DNA of 33,552 bases from Ruminiclostridium sp. (GCA_016282095.1 JAEEJW010000224.1:1-33552); one strand, 5' to 3'; positions 23,804 to 32,390 are shown, numbered from the stretch's first letter. Made by a program: numbers and translations. The notes: a model not told the origin generated them from the sequence alone.

Positions 23804-25152
23804 TGTACAGGATATATCTCTACAAAGCGGCTCTCTTTGCGCTCGGAGCGGCTATGCTCACGCTCGGGATCATCATAGTATCACAGCGTGAGATACTTAT
23901 GGCTCCCCTCGCATATTTTGCGGGCGCTGTTCTGTCTATACACGGAGTAAGAAACCTTTTCTCCTTCATCTCACGCGGAGGAAAGCTCGGACAGAAGCGA
24001 AAGGAAGCAAAGCTGATAACCGCGCTGGTGAACATCGGACTGGCAGTACTGATAATCGCTATGCCTGAACTTTCATTCACGTTGGCGGCTTACCTGCTGG
24101 CAGCTTATCTGCTGTTCAACGGCGCCTCAAAGCTCGCAGATTTCATCGTGGCAAAGATCGACAAACAACCCGGGCATTATCTCGACCTGATCGCATTCAT
24201 ATTCTATCTTGTATTCGTAATACTGCTGCTCGTCCACGGGCAGAGCACCTATACATTCCTGATGATCTCAGGCATATACTGCATACTCTTCGGCGCGGAA
24301 ACGCTGTCGGATTTCGTGACGCTGGCTCTGCCCCAGAAATTCAAAAATGACATGAAGCGGCACATCCGCATTTCTATACCGGTATTCATCTCGACATTCA
24401 TGCCCCTCGGCACACTGCGTTATGTGAATGAATACATCTCGCTGAACGACGAGCTTCCGAAACTTGATACAGAAGACCGCGGAGACGGTGCGCCTCCCGA
24501 TATGGAAATAATGGTTCACGTCTCGAACAACGGCTCCGGAAAGATCGGACACCTTGATCTTTACATAGACGGTGAGGTCATTTCCTACGGCAACCACGAT
24601 ACCGCCTCACACCGACTGTTCGGTGTATTCGGTGACGGAGTGATGTTTACTGCGAATAAAGAGACTTATCTCAATTTTTCCGTGACACATGACAGACAGC
24701 TGGTATTCTCCTACGGACTTCGACTGACTCCTGAACAGCTTGCAGAGGTACGGGGAGCGGTCATAAAAATCAAAAAGGACACAGTTCCGTGGCAGGCGCC
24801 TTATCAGGCTGCCTGTGAAGCCAAGGGTACCGAAAACGTTAAGCTGAGCGATTATCATGACTATTGCAGTGAACTCTGGAACGGTACTCACGCGGATTTT
24901 TACAAATTCAACAGCGGCAAATTCAAGACATATTCGATACTGAGCACGAACTGCGTTCTTCTTACCGACGAGATCATCGGAAAAGCCGGAACAGATATCG
25001 TGTGCATAAGTGGCATAGCGTCTCCGGGAATTTACTATGATTACCTGGAACGGCTCTATATGACGCAGAAAACAATGGTCATCTCTAAAACCATATATGA
25101 CAGGAAAACTATGAGAAAACTCAAAAAAGAAAGGACGAATAACAATGAGTGA
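23803..25152 (+). CDS. DUF308-like membrane protein with C-terminal permuted papain-like domain
   Basis: The 449-residue protein has about six N-terminal helices (roughly 5-175) in the paired pattern of HdeD/DUF308 proteins, then a soluble domain. The second half reads GKIGHLDLYIDGEVISYGNHD (His250) and much later SILSTNCVLLTDEIIG (Cys384), followed by ASPGIYYDYLERL. His before Cys, an NC motif ahead of a helix and a late P..Y.YL segment match permuted papain/NlpC-P60-type hydrolases, for example the DUF4105 and YiiX groups. The catalytic role is inferred from pattern only. If correct, this is a membrane-tethered thiol hydrolase. It is overlapped by rlmH (one base) and by the next gene (eight bases). 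Confidence 0.7.
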   Translation: MYRIYLYKAALFALGAAMLTLGIIIVSQREILMAPLAYFAGAVLSIHGVRNLFSFISRGGKLGQKRKEAKLITALVNIGLAVLIIAMPELSFTLAAYLLAAYLLFNGASKLADFIVAKIDKQPGHYLDLIAFIFYLVFVILLLVHGQSTYTFLMISGIYCILFGAETLSDFVTLALPQKFKNDMKRHIRISIPVFISTFMPLGTLRYVNEYISLNDELPKLDTEDRGDGAPPDMEIMVHVSNNGSGKIGHLDLYIDGEVISYGNHDTASHRLFGVFGDGVMFTANKETYLNFSVTHDRQLVFSYGLRLTPEQLAEVRGAVIKIKKDTVPWQAPYQAACEAKGTENVKLSDYHDYCSELWNGTHADFYKFNSGKFKTYSILSTNCVLLTDEIIGKAGTDIVCISGIASPGIYYDYLERLYMTQKTMVISKTIYDRKTMRKLKKERTNNNE

Positions 25153-26242
25153 GGTTTATCTTGACGACCGCTTCAAGGGCGTAATGCTGGGACTTGCGAT
25201 AGGAGACGCTTTCGGTTATCCCATCGAACTTATGGACTATGAGGCGATCTGTGAAAGATTTGAAAAGAACGGCTGCCTCGATCTTGCAGTGAGCAAGAGA
25301 ACAGGCACAGCGCTGTTTACGGACGATACACAGCTTTCGCTGTTTACCGCGGACGGTCTGCTCTGGGCTCACAGCGCGGGTGCGGATGACGGCCAGGTAA
25401 ATTATGAGGACTACCTGTTCCTTGCATATCAGGTATGGCTTTACACACAGACCAAGACAGTTGCCGGCAAGGAATACGCATGGCTCTTTGACCCGGCGCA
25501 GAACGCATATAAGCTCAGGCTTCTCAAAGCAAAGGGACTCTATAAGAAGCGTACCGCAGACACAAAGAACATCGATGCCCTGCTGAAGATCAGGAATATG
25601 GCCTACGGTACACCCGAAAGACGTCTTAATGACAATAAGGACAACGGCGCGGTCAAGCGTTCGGCTCCTATCGGTCTGTACTTCTATAACAACACACAGA
25701 AGGCATTCGACATCGGCTGCAGAGCTGCCGCTATTACTCACGGCAACCCGGTCGGCTACATCGCCGGAGGCTGCTATGCCGCAATGATTGCAGAGATCGT
25801 GAACGGCGCAGAAGTCGAAGACGCTGTTAACACCGTAATAAAACTGCTCGACAACGTTGCGGACGGTGAAGTACTGAAGAAGACACTCTGCTACGCTCTC
25901 GACCTTGTACGCAACGAGGAAGTTGATCCTAAGGAAGCCATAACAAAGATGGGCTACGGTTTCGAGGCTTATGAAGCGCTTGCTATCGCGGTATACTGCG
26001 CGGTGCTTCACTATGACAGCCCCAGACACGCTATCCAGCTTGCTGCGAACCACAGCGGAGCAAGCGATACCTGCGCGTCCATGACCGCTGCACTGCTGGG
26101 CGCATACTTCGGCATACAGGGTTTCCCCAAGAAATGGGTCGAGAAGCTCCAGTACAAGAACCTCATTTCCGCTATCGCAGACAAGATGCTCAAGGTAGTT
26201 TACTCATCCGATGAGGACAGCGAGGAAGAAGAGGAAGAATAA
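25145..26242 (+). CDS. ADP-ribosylglycohydrolase (DraG/ARH family), one metal Asp changed
   Basis: The 365-residue protein has the ARH fold motifs GLAIGDAFG (16-24), TDDTQLSL (59-66, first metal Asp pair) and ITHGNPVGY in the middle. The C-terminal metal motif, usually GDxD(S/T), reads NHSGASDTCAS with Asp308 kept and the earlier Asp replaced by Ala306. Family enzymes remove ADP-ribose from proteins or small molecules using two Mg ions. The change may weaken the site or alter the substrate. An acidic tail (about 354-365) ends the protein. Its ATG is eight bases inside the DUF308-like gene. Target unknown. Confidence 0.87.
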   Translation: MSEVYLDDRFKGVMLGLAIGDAFGYPIELMDYEAICERFEKNGCLDLAVSKRTGTALFTDDTQLSLFTADGLLWAHSAGADDGQVNYEDYLFLAYQVWLYTQTKTVAGKEYAWLFDPAQNAYKLRLLKAKGLYKKRTADTKNIDALLKIRNMAYGTPERRLNDNKDNGAVKRSAPIGLYFYNNTQKAFDIGCRAAAITHGNPVGYIAGGCYAAMIAEIVNGAEVEDAVNTVIKLLDNVADGEVLKKTLCYALDLVRNEEVDPKEAITKMGYGFEAYEALAIAVYCAVLHYDSPRHAIQLAANHSGASDTCASMTAALLGAYFGIQGFPKKWVEKLQYKNLISAIADKMLKVVYSSDEDSEEEEEE

Positions 26243-26317
26243 GACTCTGTATCTTTCATATTTAAAGAAATATAAATATAGTAGAACAAAAATAATAGAA
26301 GAAAGGGTGATATCGGT

Positions 26318-28471
26318 ATGCTTTATACAATAGAATATCTGACGGAGAAGATCAAGGAGAGCGAAAAGCCTTACGATCTCGACAAGATAACCGCTGCGTA
26401 TGAGGTCGCAAACGATGCACACAAGGGCGTGAAAAGAAGCTCCGGTGAGCCGTATATTACTCATCCGATCGCGGTAGCCTGCATACTGCTGGAATTCTAT
26501 ATGGATACCGATACGCTCTGCGCCGCACTTCTGCACGATGTTGTCGAAGATACCGACGTAACGCTGGATAGCCTGCGTAAAAGGTTCGGAGACGACGTGG
26601 CGAATCTTGTGGACGGCGTCACCAAGATCGGTCAGGTTCCGCTGAATAATACCAAGGAAGAACAGCAGGCAGAAAACACCCGCAAAATACTCATCGCGAT
26701 GTCCAAGGATATACGCGTTATAATCATCAAGCTGGCGGACAGGCTGCATAATATGCGAACTATCATGTACCGGCCGCCCGAGAAACAGCGCAAGAAGGCA
26801 CTGGAGACAATGAACTTCTACGCTCCTATCGCGCACAGACTCGGTATGAGCGCTGTCAAGGAGGAAATGGAGGATATCTCGATTAAGATACTCGACCCCT
26901 ACGGTTCGAAAATGATCGAGGATATGCTCAACAAGCATAAGGAACAGCGGGATACATTCATTGATGTTATAAAAAACCGTATCCGGGACAGGATACAGGA
27001 CATACAGCCTCCGCCGACTATCGAGGGCAGAGTCAAGAGCGTGTACTCGATATATAAGAAGGTATATGTCAAAGGCAAGAGCTTCGACGAGATATATGAT
27101 ATCTACGCAGTCCGCGTTATCGTGTCTACGGTCATTGAATGCTATAATGTACTCGGTATCATACACGATATCTTCAAACCTATTCCCTACCGCTTCAAGG
27201 ACTATATCGCAACACCGAAGCCCAACCGATACCAGTCTCTGCACACGACCGTCATAGGGCGTGAAGGCATTCCTTTTGAAGTGCAGATACGCACCTATGA
27301 GATGCACAACACTGCCCAGTACGGAATCGCTGCTCACTGGAAATATAAAGCCGGCATAAGCGGCAAGGTCTCCGGCGAAAAGCGCTTCGACTGGATACGC
27401 CATATAATCGAACAGCAGCAGGACACCGACGATATCGAGCAGATAGCAGATGCCATAAAGGTTGACCTCTCTCCCGACGATGTTTATGTATTCACACCTA
27501 AAGGCGACGTTATCACTCTGCCGGCGGGTTCAACGATCATCGACTTTGCTTACGCGATACACACCCAGGTCGGCAACAGAATGACCGGCGCGAAAGTTGG
27601 CGGCAAGCTGATACGTTTTGATTATCAGCTTCATACAGGAGATATCGTTGAAGTAATGACCTCGTCAAGTGCCTGTCCGAACCGAAACTGGCTGGAGATA
27701 GCCAAGACAAATGAGGCACGCTCAAAAATACGCTCCTGGTTCAAGCGCGAATGCCGTGATGAGAATATCCGGGAAGGCATGACGGCTATCGAGAATGAGT
27801 TCCGCCGCAACAAGATGATACCGGACGACGAGTTCATTCAGGACCTTGCGCATATACAGCATTTTGATAATAAAGAGGACTTCTACGCAGCTATAGGCTA
27901 CGGCGGAGTCATTCTCTCCAAGATAATGCAGCGCGCAAAGGATATGTACAGTGCGAGACACGGAGCATCTGATGCGACAGAAGACAGCTCCGGCATCGGA
28001 TATACCGGCAGACGCCGCAGCGGCGTCATCGTGGACGGTATGGAGAATTGTCTGGTGAAATTCGCAAAATGCTGCAATCCGCTGCCCGGTGATGATATAA
28101 TCGGCTTTATAACCCGCGGTTATGGAGTCTCGGTGCATAAAACAGACTGCATGAACGTCCAGAGCTCACCGCCCGAGGACAAGGAACGCTGGATAAAAGT
28201 TGCATGGGCAGCCGCGAACGAAAGCGACAGCTACAATGCTACCATAGATATAATTGCAGAGGACAGAACTGCTCTCATAGCAGATGTCACCGCTGTTATC
28301 GCGGGCAACAGGATACCAATACGGCATATTACGGCTCATAATCTGAAGAACGGCAACGGAAACATTATCGTGACTGTCGAAGTGGCAAGCGTCGAGCAGC
28401 TCACGAACCTTATCGCAAGGATATGCAAGATATCCGGCATAATCAGCGCAGAAAGAACCGGCATTGTATAA
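26318..28471 (+). CDS. rel: Bifunctional (p)ppGpp synthetase/hydrolase Rel
   Basis: The 717-residue protein has the full long RSH order. A metal-dependent HD hydrolase domain (about 30-180) includes HDVVEDT at 73-79. The synthetase domain (about 215-350) includes GRVKSVYSIYKK and YIATPKPNRYQSLHTTV. A TGS domain (about 385-450) and a Zn-finger-like CCNPLPGDDIIGF region (near 590-615) follow, then a C-terminal ACT domain (about 650-717). It makes and degrades the stringent-response alarmones in response to starved ribosomes. Length is normal. AAAGGGTG eight bases before the ATG sets the start. The DtxR-like gene follows after 15 bases, probably in the same transcript. Confidence 0.96.
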   Translation: MLYTIEYLTEKIKESEKPYDLDKITAAYEVANDAHKGVKRSSGEPYITHPIAVACILLEFYMDTDTLCAALLHDVVEDTDVTLDSLRKRFGDDVANLVDGVTKIGQVPLNNTKEEQQAENTRKILIAMSKDIRVIIIKLADRLHNMRTIMYRPPEKQRKKALETMNFYAPIAHRLGMSAVKEEMEDISIKILDPYGSKMIEDMLNKHKEQRDTFIDVIKNRIRDRIQDIQPPPTIEGRVKSVYSIYKKVYVKGKSFDEIYDIYAVRVIVSTVIECYNVLGIIHDIFKPIPYRFKDYIATPKPNRYQSLHTTVIGREGIPFEVQIRTYEMHNTAQYGIAAHWKYKAGISGKVSGEKRFDWIRHIIEQQQDTDDIEQIADAIKVDLSPDDVYVFTPKGDVITLPAGSTIIDFAYAIHTQVGNRMTGAKVGGKLIRFDYQLHTGDIVEVMTSSSACPNRNWLEIAKTNEARSKIRSWFKRECRDENIREGMTAIENEFRRNKMIPDDEFIQDLAHIQHFDNKEDFYAAIGYGGVILSKIMQRAKDMYSARHGASDATEDSSGIGYTGRRRSGVIVDGMENCLVKFAKCCNPLPGDDIIGFITRGYGVSVHKTDCMNVQSSPPEDKERWIKVAWAAANESDSYNATIDIIAEDRTALIADVTAVIAGNRIPIRHITAHNLKNGNGNIIVTVEVASVEQLTNLIARICKISGIISAERTGIV

Positions 28472-28486
28472 CAGGAGGACACTGTA

Positions 28487-28858
28487 ATGAATCTTCAGGA
28501 ATCAGGCGAGATGTATCTTGAAACTATACTGGTATTGTCAAAGAAAATGAACGCTGTGCGTTCGATAGATATTTGCACAGAAATGGGTTTTTCGAAACCC
28601 AGCATCAGCCGTGCAATGCACCTGCTTAAAGACGGAGGGTATATTGAGATCGATGAGAGCGGGTTCATTACCTTTACGGATCTTGGCAGAGAGATCGCGG
28701 AAAAGATATATGAACGCCATACCGTACTCACCGCTATGTTTAAGGCTATCGGCGTTGACGAGGAAACTGCTTCCGAAGATGCCTGCCGCATTGAGCATGT
28801 CATAAGCGACAAGACCTTTGAGGCTGTGAAAAGGCACATGAAAGAGCACAAGATGTAA
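28487..28858 (+). CDS. Short DtxR/MntR-family metal-dependent repressor
   Basis: This 123-residue repressor has an N-terminal winged helix (about 1-65, recognition helix SKPSISRAMHLL) and a dimerisation domain, and lacks the C-terminal SH3 domain, like MntR. The predicted metal site reads Met9, Cys100, Glu103 and His104, with His78 and Glu12 also aligned. MntR has Asp8 and Glu99 where this protein has Met and Cys, and the Met/Cys pair is the DtxR/IdeR arrangement linked with ferrous iron. Iron sensing is therefore inferred. AGGAGG eight bases upstream sets the start. The gene sits right after rel and no transporter target is nearby. Confidence 0.85.
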   Translation: MNLQESGEMYLETILVLSKKMNAVRSIDICTEMGFSKPSISRAMHLLKDGGYIEIDESGFITFTDLGREIAEKIYERHTVLTAMFKAIGVDEETASEDACRIEHVISDKTFEAVKRHMKEHKM

Positions 28859-28930
28859 TAACATTGCCTTTTATCATTATAAGAGATATTTTATCATGCA
28901 GATCTGCGGGAAGAAAAACTTAAAAAGCTA

Positions 28931-28959
28931 TTGATTATTGCAATAAAATATAGTATAAT
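28931..28959 (+). promoter_or_regulatory. Sigma-A promoter of the SGNH/DUF4358 operon
   Basis: TTGATT at 28931-28936 and TATAAT at 28954-28959 have a 17-base spacer. Transcription should start near 28966, which leaves a leader of about 290 bases that is mostly made of the 98-bp repeats. Confidence 0.8.
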
Positions 28960-29007
28960 ATTATTTATGTCCGCGACTGACAGCTTCGTGGCGATGTGTT
29001 TACCACG

Positions 29008-29243
29008 GCAGTATGTAACAGACGGATCGGGAGCGCGGGCTCCGCGCAAAATACTAAACTATTCTTATTCGTGACTGGCGGCTGCGGGGCAGTATATTAG
29101 CTACTGCAGTATGTAACAGACGGATCGGGGGCGCGGGCTCCGCGCAAAATACTAAACTATTCTTATTCGTGACTGACGGCTGCGGGGCAGTATATTAGCT
29201 GCTGCAGTATGTAACAGACGGATCGGGAGCGCGGGCTCCGCGC
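29008..29243 (+). repeat. Tandem 98-bp structured repeats in a 5' leader (two full copies plus 40 bases)
   Basis: Copy 1 (29008-29105) and copy 2 (29106-29203) differ at only three of 98 positions. Copy 3 (29204-29243) holds the first 40 bases and is identical to copy 1 there. Each copy has a GC-rich hairpin GCGCGG-GCT-CCGCGC (29033-29047, 29131-29145, 29229-29243). The two full copies also have GCAGTA / TACTGC (29089-29107), which in the second (29187-29205) becomes GCAGTA / TGCTGC, so pairing is kept by a G-U. A degenerate earlier relative (about 28970-29007) has CGTGG/CCACG instead. The last hairpin ends one base before the ribosome site GGGAGG (29245-29250). I know no named RNA family that matches. 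Confidence 0.85.
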
Positions 29244-29257
29244 AGGGAGGGCATCAG

Positions 29258-30148
29258 ATGCCGAAAAAACATCGGGTTGATGGTATATCACTTTCAATTG
29301 TCATTCTTAATATACTGATAGTGATCGTACTGATCGTTCTTATCGTATTGATATACCTGTATATGACAGGAAAACTTGAACCGACGGACGTTGCAAATAT
29401 GGATCAGAACGGCACCGTCGCACAGATAACTACAACAAAAGTTACAACGGGCGAGGCTATCGAAATGGAAGACCCCGACGCAACAGCCGATACGGATACC
29501 GAAGATCCGGATCCTGAAACTGAGGACACCACCGATGAAACGGAGGAAGAACCCGAAGAGGAAGAAATAGTGGCTGTTGACCCGTACGATCTTGATTTCT
29601 TCGAAGCTGATCTTTTCATTGGCGACTCTATATACACCGGGCTTGTGAACTACGGATTCTTTGAACCGAAGAACGTATTCGCTCAGGTTGGTCTTAATCC
29701 CGAATCGGCGAACACAAAGACTTATGACGGATATACCGCCGTCTCCAAAGCAGAGGAAATGAAACCTAAGCGCATATACATCATGCTCGGCTCAAACGGT
29801 CTTGCTTATATGGGAAATACACACATGACAGAGCAGATGCATATACTCGTCCAGTCTCTGCGTGAAGTATCCCCGGACAGCTATATCTATGTAGTTTCCA
29901 TACCGCCGGTCACCAAGGTACATGATTCGGAAGGCAAGGAAACAATGGCTATGATAAACGGCTATAACAAGCTGCTCAAGGAAATGTGCGAAAACGACGG
30001 TATTGTATTCCTCGATCTGTGCTCACAGCTTGAGGATTCCGCAGGATATCTTTCCGCAGATTATGCCGAGGCAGACGGTATGCACTTCCTTGTACAGGGT
30101 TACAGACATATGCTCAGCTTCTTCCAGACTTCTATACAGATAAGATAA
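29258..30148 (+). CDS. Membrane-anchored SGNH/GDSL hydrolase
   Basis: The 296-residue protein has one strong N-terminal helix (about 13-36), a Thr/Asp/Glu-rich linker (about 50-105) and an extracellular SGNH domain (about 110-296). Motifs are FIGDSIYTG (nucleophile Ser), MLGSNGL (block III Asn) and a late DGMHF (Asp and His pair), so the catalytic set is complete. Such surface hydrolases often de-O-acetylate glycans or wall polymers, and the substrate here is unknown. GGGAGG seven bases before the ATG sets the start. Translation probably depends on the repeat hairpin beside it. It leads an apparent operon with the lipoprotein and membrane gene downstream. Confidence 0.85.
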   Translation: MPKKHRVDGISLSIVILNILIVIVLIVLIVLIYLYMTGKLEPTDVANMDQNGTVAQITTTKVTTGEAIEMEDPDATADTDTEDPDPETEDTTDETEEEPEEEEIVAVDPYDLDFFEADLFIGDSIYTGLVNYGFFEPKNVFAQVGLNPESANTKTYDGYTAVSKAEEMKPKRIYIMLGSNGLAYMGNTHMTEQMHILVQSLREVSPDSYIYVVSIPPVTKVHDSEGKETMAMINGYNKLLKEMCENDGIVFLDLCSQLEDSAGYLSADYAEADGMHFLVQGYRHMLSFFQTSIQIR

Positions 30149-30182
30149 AAAACAGGAACAAAAAAGAAAGGAAACAGAAAAA

Positions 30183-30716
30183 ATGAAAAAGAAAATCTTA
30201 AGCACTTTACTTGTATGCGCGCTTGTATGCGGCGCAGCTGCCTGCAGCGGCGGAACCCCTGCTTCTACAACAACTGCGGCAGCTACCACAGCAGCAACTG
30301 CCGAAGCAAACAGCGCATCTGTCAGCAACGCATCGGCAGAGGACATCACTGCGGCAGTTCTTGAAGCTACGCCTATAAATTCAGCGTTTGCGCAGAATGA
30401 AGCTATGATGGAGAACAATTTCGACGGTATTGATGTTTCAAAGATCAAGGAATTCTCGTACTATGTATGCGCTTCGGGAGCTTATCCGGACGAGATAGCT
30501 GTATTCAGATTCGATTCTTCGGACAGTGCCGCAAGTGCTGTTGCCGCTGTTTCGGACAGACTCGAATACCAGAAAAAAACTTACAAAGACTACACACCCG
30601 ATGAATACTACAAACTCGAAGGTGCGATAATTGCACAGTCCGGAGAATGGCTGTACTATATCGTAACAAGCGACAACAGCAAAGCAGAGACCATAGTGAA
30701 GGGATTTATCGGTTGA
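30183..30716 (+). CDS. DUF4358-like lipoprotein
   Basis: The 177-residue protein has a lipoprotein signal with lipobox AAAC (Cys21). A Thr/Ala/Ser tether (about 26-48) leads to a compact domain with SKIKEFSYYVCASGAYPDEIAVFRF, a run of Ser/Ala-rich helix (SDSAASAVAAVSDRLEYQ) and GEWLYYIVTSDNSKAETIV. This agrees with the DUF4358 family, found widely in Clostridia with unknown function. AAAGGAA precedes the ATG. It lies 34 bases after the SGNH hydrolase gene, and the pairing of an SGNH hydrolase with a DUF4358 lipoprotein suggests a surface glycan role. That link is inference. Confidence 0.8.
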   Translation: MKKKILSTLLVCALVCGAAACSGGTPASTTTAAATTAATAEANSASVSNASAEDITAAVLEATPINSAFAQNEAMMENNFDGIDVSKIKEFSYYVCASGAYPDEIAVFRFDSSDSAASAVAAVSDRLEYQKKTYKDYTPDEYYKLEGAIIAQSGEWLYYIVTSDNSKAETIVKGFIG

Positions 30717-30727
30717 CGGAGGATATC

Positions 30728-31087
30728 ATGGCAGGTGAATGTCTGGTAATAGCGCTGATACTCGGCGTTCTGAATATCGGTTTTTTCCGCGCGAAAAGGA
30801 AAAATTGGGGACTTGCGGTACTGCCTCTTGGTTTTGTACCGCTGGCTACCGGTCTTGTTATGTATTTCACGAACATTGTGTTCAAGGTACAGACCACATT
30901 CCTTCTGCCTATGATAATCATTTTCACCTCTATGGTAGTATCCTGCATCTGGATAGGTATAAGCACGGAAATACTTATCAAGACAAAGAAAATGCGGATT
31001 ATGTATGTTGCGGCTTCAGTGGGTTTTGTATTCACATTCTCACTGATAATGCTGATCAAGTACTATTTCGCACTACTTCCGGCATAA
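30728..31087 (+). CDS. Small four-helix membrane protein
   Basis: The 119-residue protein has four hydrophobic segments (about 4-19, 29-47, 57-78 and 91-114) and short basic loops (FRAKRKN and KTKKMR). I do not recognise the family. The ATG at 30728 has GGAGG four bases upstream, so the longer frame starting at 30647 inside the lipoprotein gene is rejected. The gene starts 11 bases after the lipoprotein stop and is followed by a hairpin terminator, so it is the last gene of the SGNH operon. Confidence 0.75.
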   Translation: MAGECLVIALILGVLNIGFFRAKRKNWGLAVLPLGFVPLATGLVMYFTNIVFKVQTTFLLPMIIIFTSMVVSCIWIGISTEILIKTKKMRIMYVAASVGFVFTFSLIMLIKYYFALLPA

Positions 31088-31100
31088 ACAGACAACAGAC

Positions 31101-31130
31101 GCGGCAGCGGCAAACCGGCTGCCGCTGTTT
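31101..31130 (+). terminator. Terminator of the SGNH/DUF4358 operon
   Basis: GCGGCAGC (31101-31108) pairs with GCTGCCGC (31118-31125) around a small loop. It is followed by TGTTT, a weak T run, so efficiency is uncertain. Confidence 0.7.
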
Positions 31131-31187
31131 GACTATAAAAAGACAAATAAATTTATATCAAGAACAGAAGAAGGCAACAGAACAAAA

Positions 31188-32390
31188 ATGGAGAGTTTTG
31201 AATTTCTGAAAGATCTTGCCCTGATCATCGTCACGGCAAAGGTTTTCGGATTGATTGCAAATAAACTGAAAGCGCCTCAGGTCGTGGGGGAGATCATCGC
31301 CGGACTGATACTCGGGCCGTCGATACTCGGCTGGGTAGGCCAGTCAGACTTTCTCTCAAGAATGGCAGAGATAGGCGTTATACTTATTATGTTCGGAGCG
31401 GGTCTGGAAACTAACATGAAAGACCTGCTGAAAACGGGTCCGAAGGCGCTGCTCATAGCGCTGGTTGGTGTGTTCGTGCCTCTTGCCGGAGGCGCATTGA
31501 CATATATGCTGATATTCGGTTTTTCCGAATGGGGCAGCGAAGAATTCATGCGGGCGGTGTTCATCGGCACCATAATGACCGCGACATCCGTCGGCATTAC
31601 CGTACAGACTCTTAAAGAACTCGGACATCTTAAAGGACGCATAGGAACACTGATACTCAGCTCGGCAATAATCGATGATATCATCGGTATCATCGTGCTG
31701 ACCTTCGTTATCGGCTTCAAGGACACCGAATCGAAACCTATGGATGTCGTTATACGCACGGGCCTTTTCATACTCTTCGCTGTGGGAGTAGGAATAATCT
31801 GCTACTACATCTTCAAATTCATAGACAAGAGATATCCGCACAAGCGCAGAATACCGATACTTGGCCTCGCGCTGTGTATGATAATGGCTTATGCCGCGGA
31901 AAAATTCTTCGGTATAGCTGATATTACCGGCGCTTATGTGGCAGGGCTCATACTCTGCAATCTGCGAGATTCGGATTATATAGCCGAGAAAATGGACGTA
32001 AGCTCATATATGATGTTCGGACCTGTGTTTTTCGCAAGTATCGGTCTGAAAACCCAGTTCGACGGTATTACCCCTGCCCTGCTGATATTTTCGGCAGCAT
32101 TCGTTTTCACAGCCCTTATCACAAAAGTAATAGGCTGCGGACTTACTGCAAAGCTCCTGGGCAATAACTTCAAGGACAGCCTTAAAGTCGGAGTAGGCAT
32201 GATGACCCGCGGTGAGGTGGCGCTGATCGTATCGCAGAAAGGACTTTCTGTCGGTATGATGGATCCTACTTACTTCACATCGGTTATTCTGCTGATAATC
32301 GTTTCTTCCGTCACAACTCCGATATTACTGAAATTACTGTACAAGGGCGAAGACAAACCTGATGCCGCTCCGGCCGTGGTGCAGAACTGA
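31188..32390 (+). CDS. Cation:proton antiporter, CPA2 (KefB/NapA-like) family
   Basis: The 400-residue protein has about 12-13 membrane helices. It starts with the family segment LKAPQVVGEIIAGLILGPS (about 27-45), then FGAGLETNMKDLLK. The ion-binding aspartate pair is in SSAIIDDIIGIIVL (Asp162-163), with a late GMMTRGEVALIVSQKG segment (about 339-354). This is the CPA2 pattern of Na+(K+)/H+ antiporters. No C-terminal RCK/TrkA-N domain is present, so it is the short form. The ribosome site is weak (AAGGCAA, about 13 bases before the ATG). A promoter is not clear in the 100-base gap upstream. Confidence 0.9.
   Translation: MESFEFLKDLALIIVTAKVFGLIANKLKAPQVVGEIIAGLILGPSILGWVGQSDFLSRMAEIGVILIMFGAGLETNMKDLLKTGPKALLIALVGVFVPLAGGALTYMLIFGFSEWGSEEFMRAVFIGTIMTATSVGITVQTLKELGHLKGRIGTLILSSAIIDDIIGIIVLTFVIGFKDTESKPMDVVIRTGLFILFAVGVGIICYYIFKFIDKRYPHKRRIPILGLALCMIMAYAAEKFFGIADITGAYVAGLILCNLRDSDYIAEKMDVSSYMMFGPVFFASIGLKTQFDGITPALLIFSAAFVFTALITKVIGCGLTAKLLGNNFKDSLKVGVGMMTRGEVALIVSQKGLSVGMMDPTYFTSVILLIIVSSVTTPILLKLLYKGEDKPDAAPAVVQN

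Noticed and set aside
26204-27403. 399-residue open frame on the minus strand over rel
   Set aside because: It is the antisense of conserved HD and synthetase motifs; codon pattern and family match favour rel.
29033-29047. GC-rich repeat hairpins as terminators
   Set aside because: They are followed by AAAATACT, not a T run, in the first two copies, and by the ribosome site in the third.
29008-29243. CRISPR array
   Set aside because: The units are contiguous 98-bp direct repeats with no unique spacers and no cas genes nearby.
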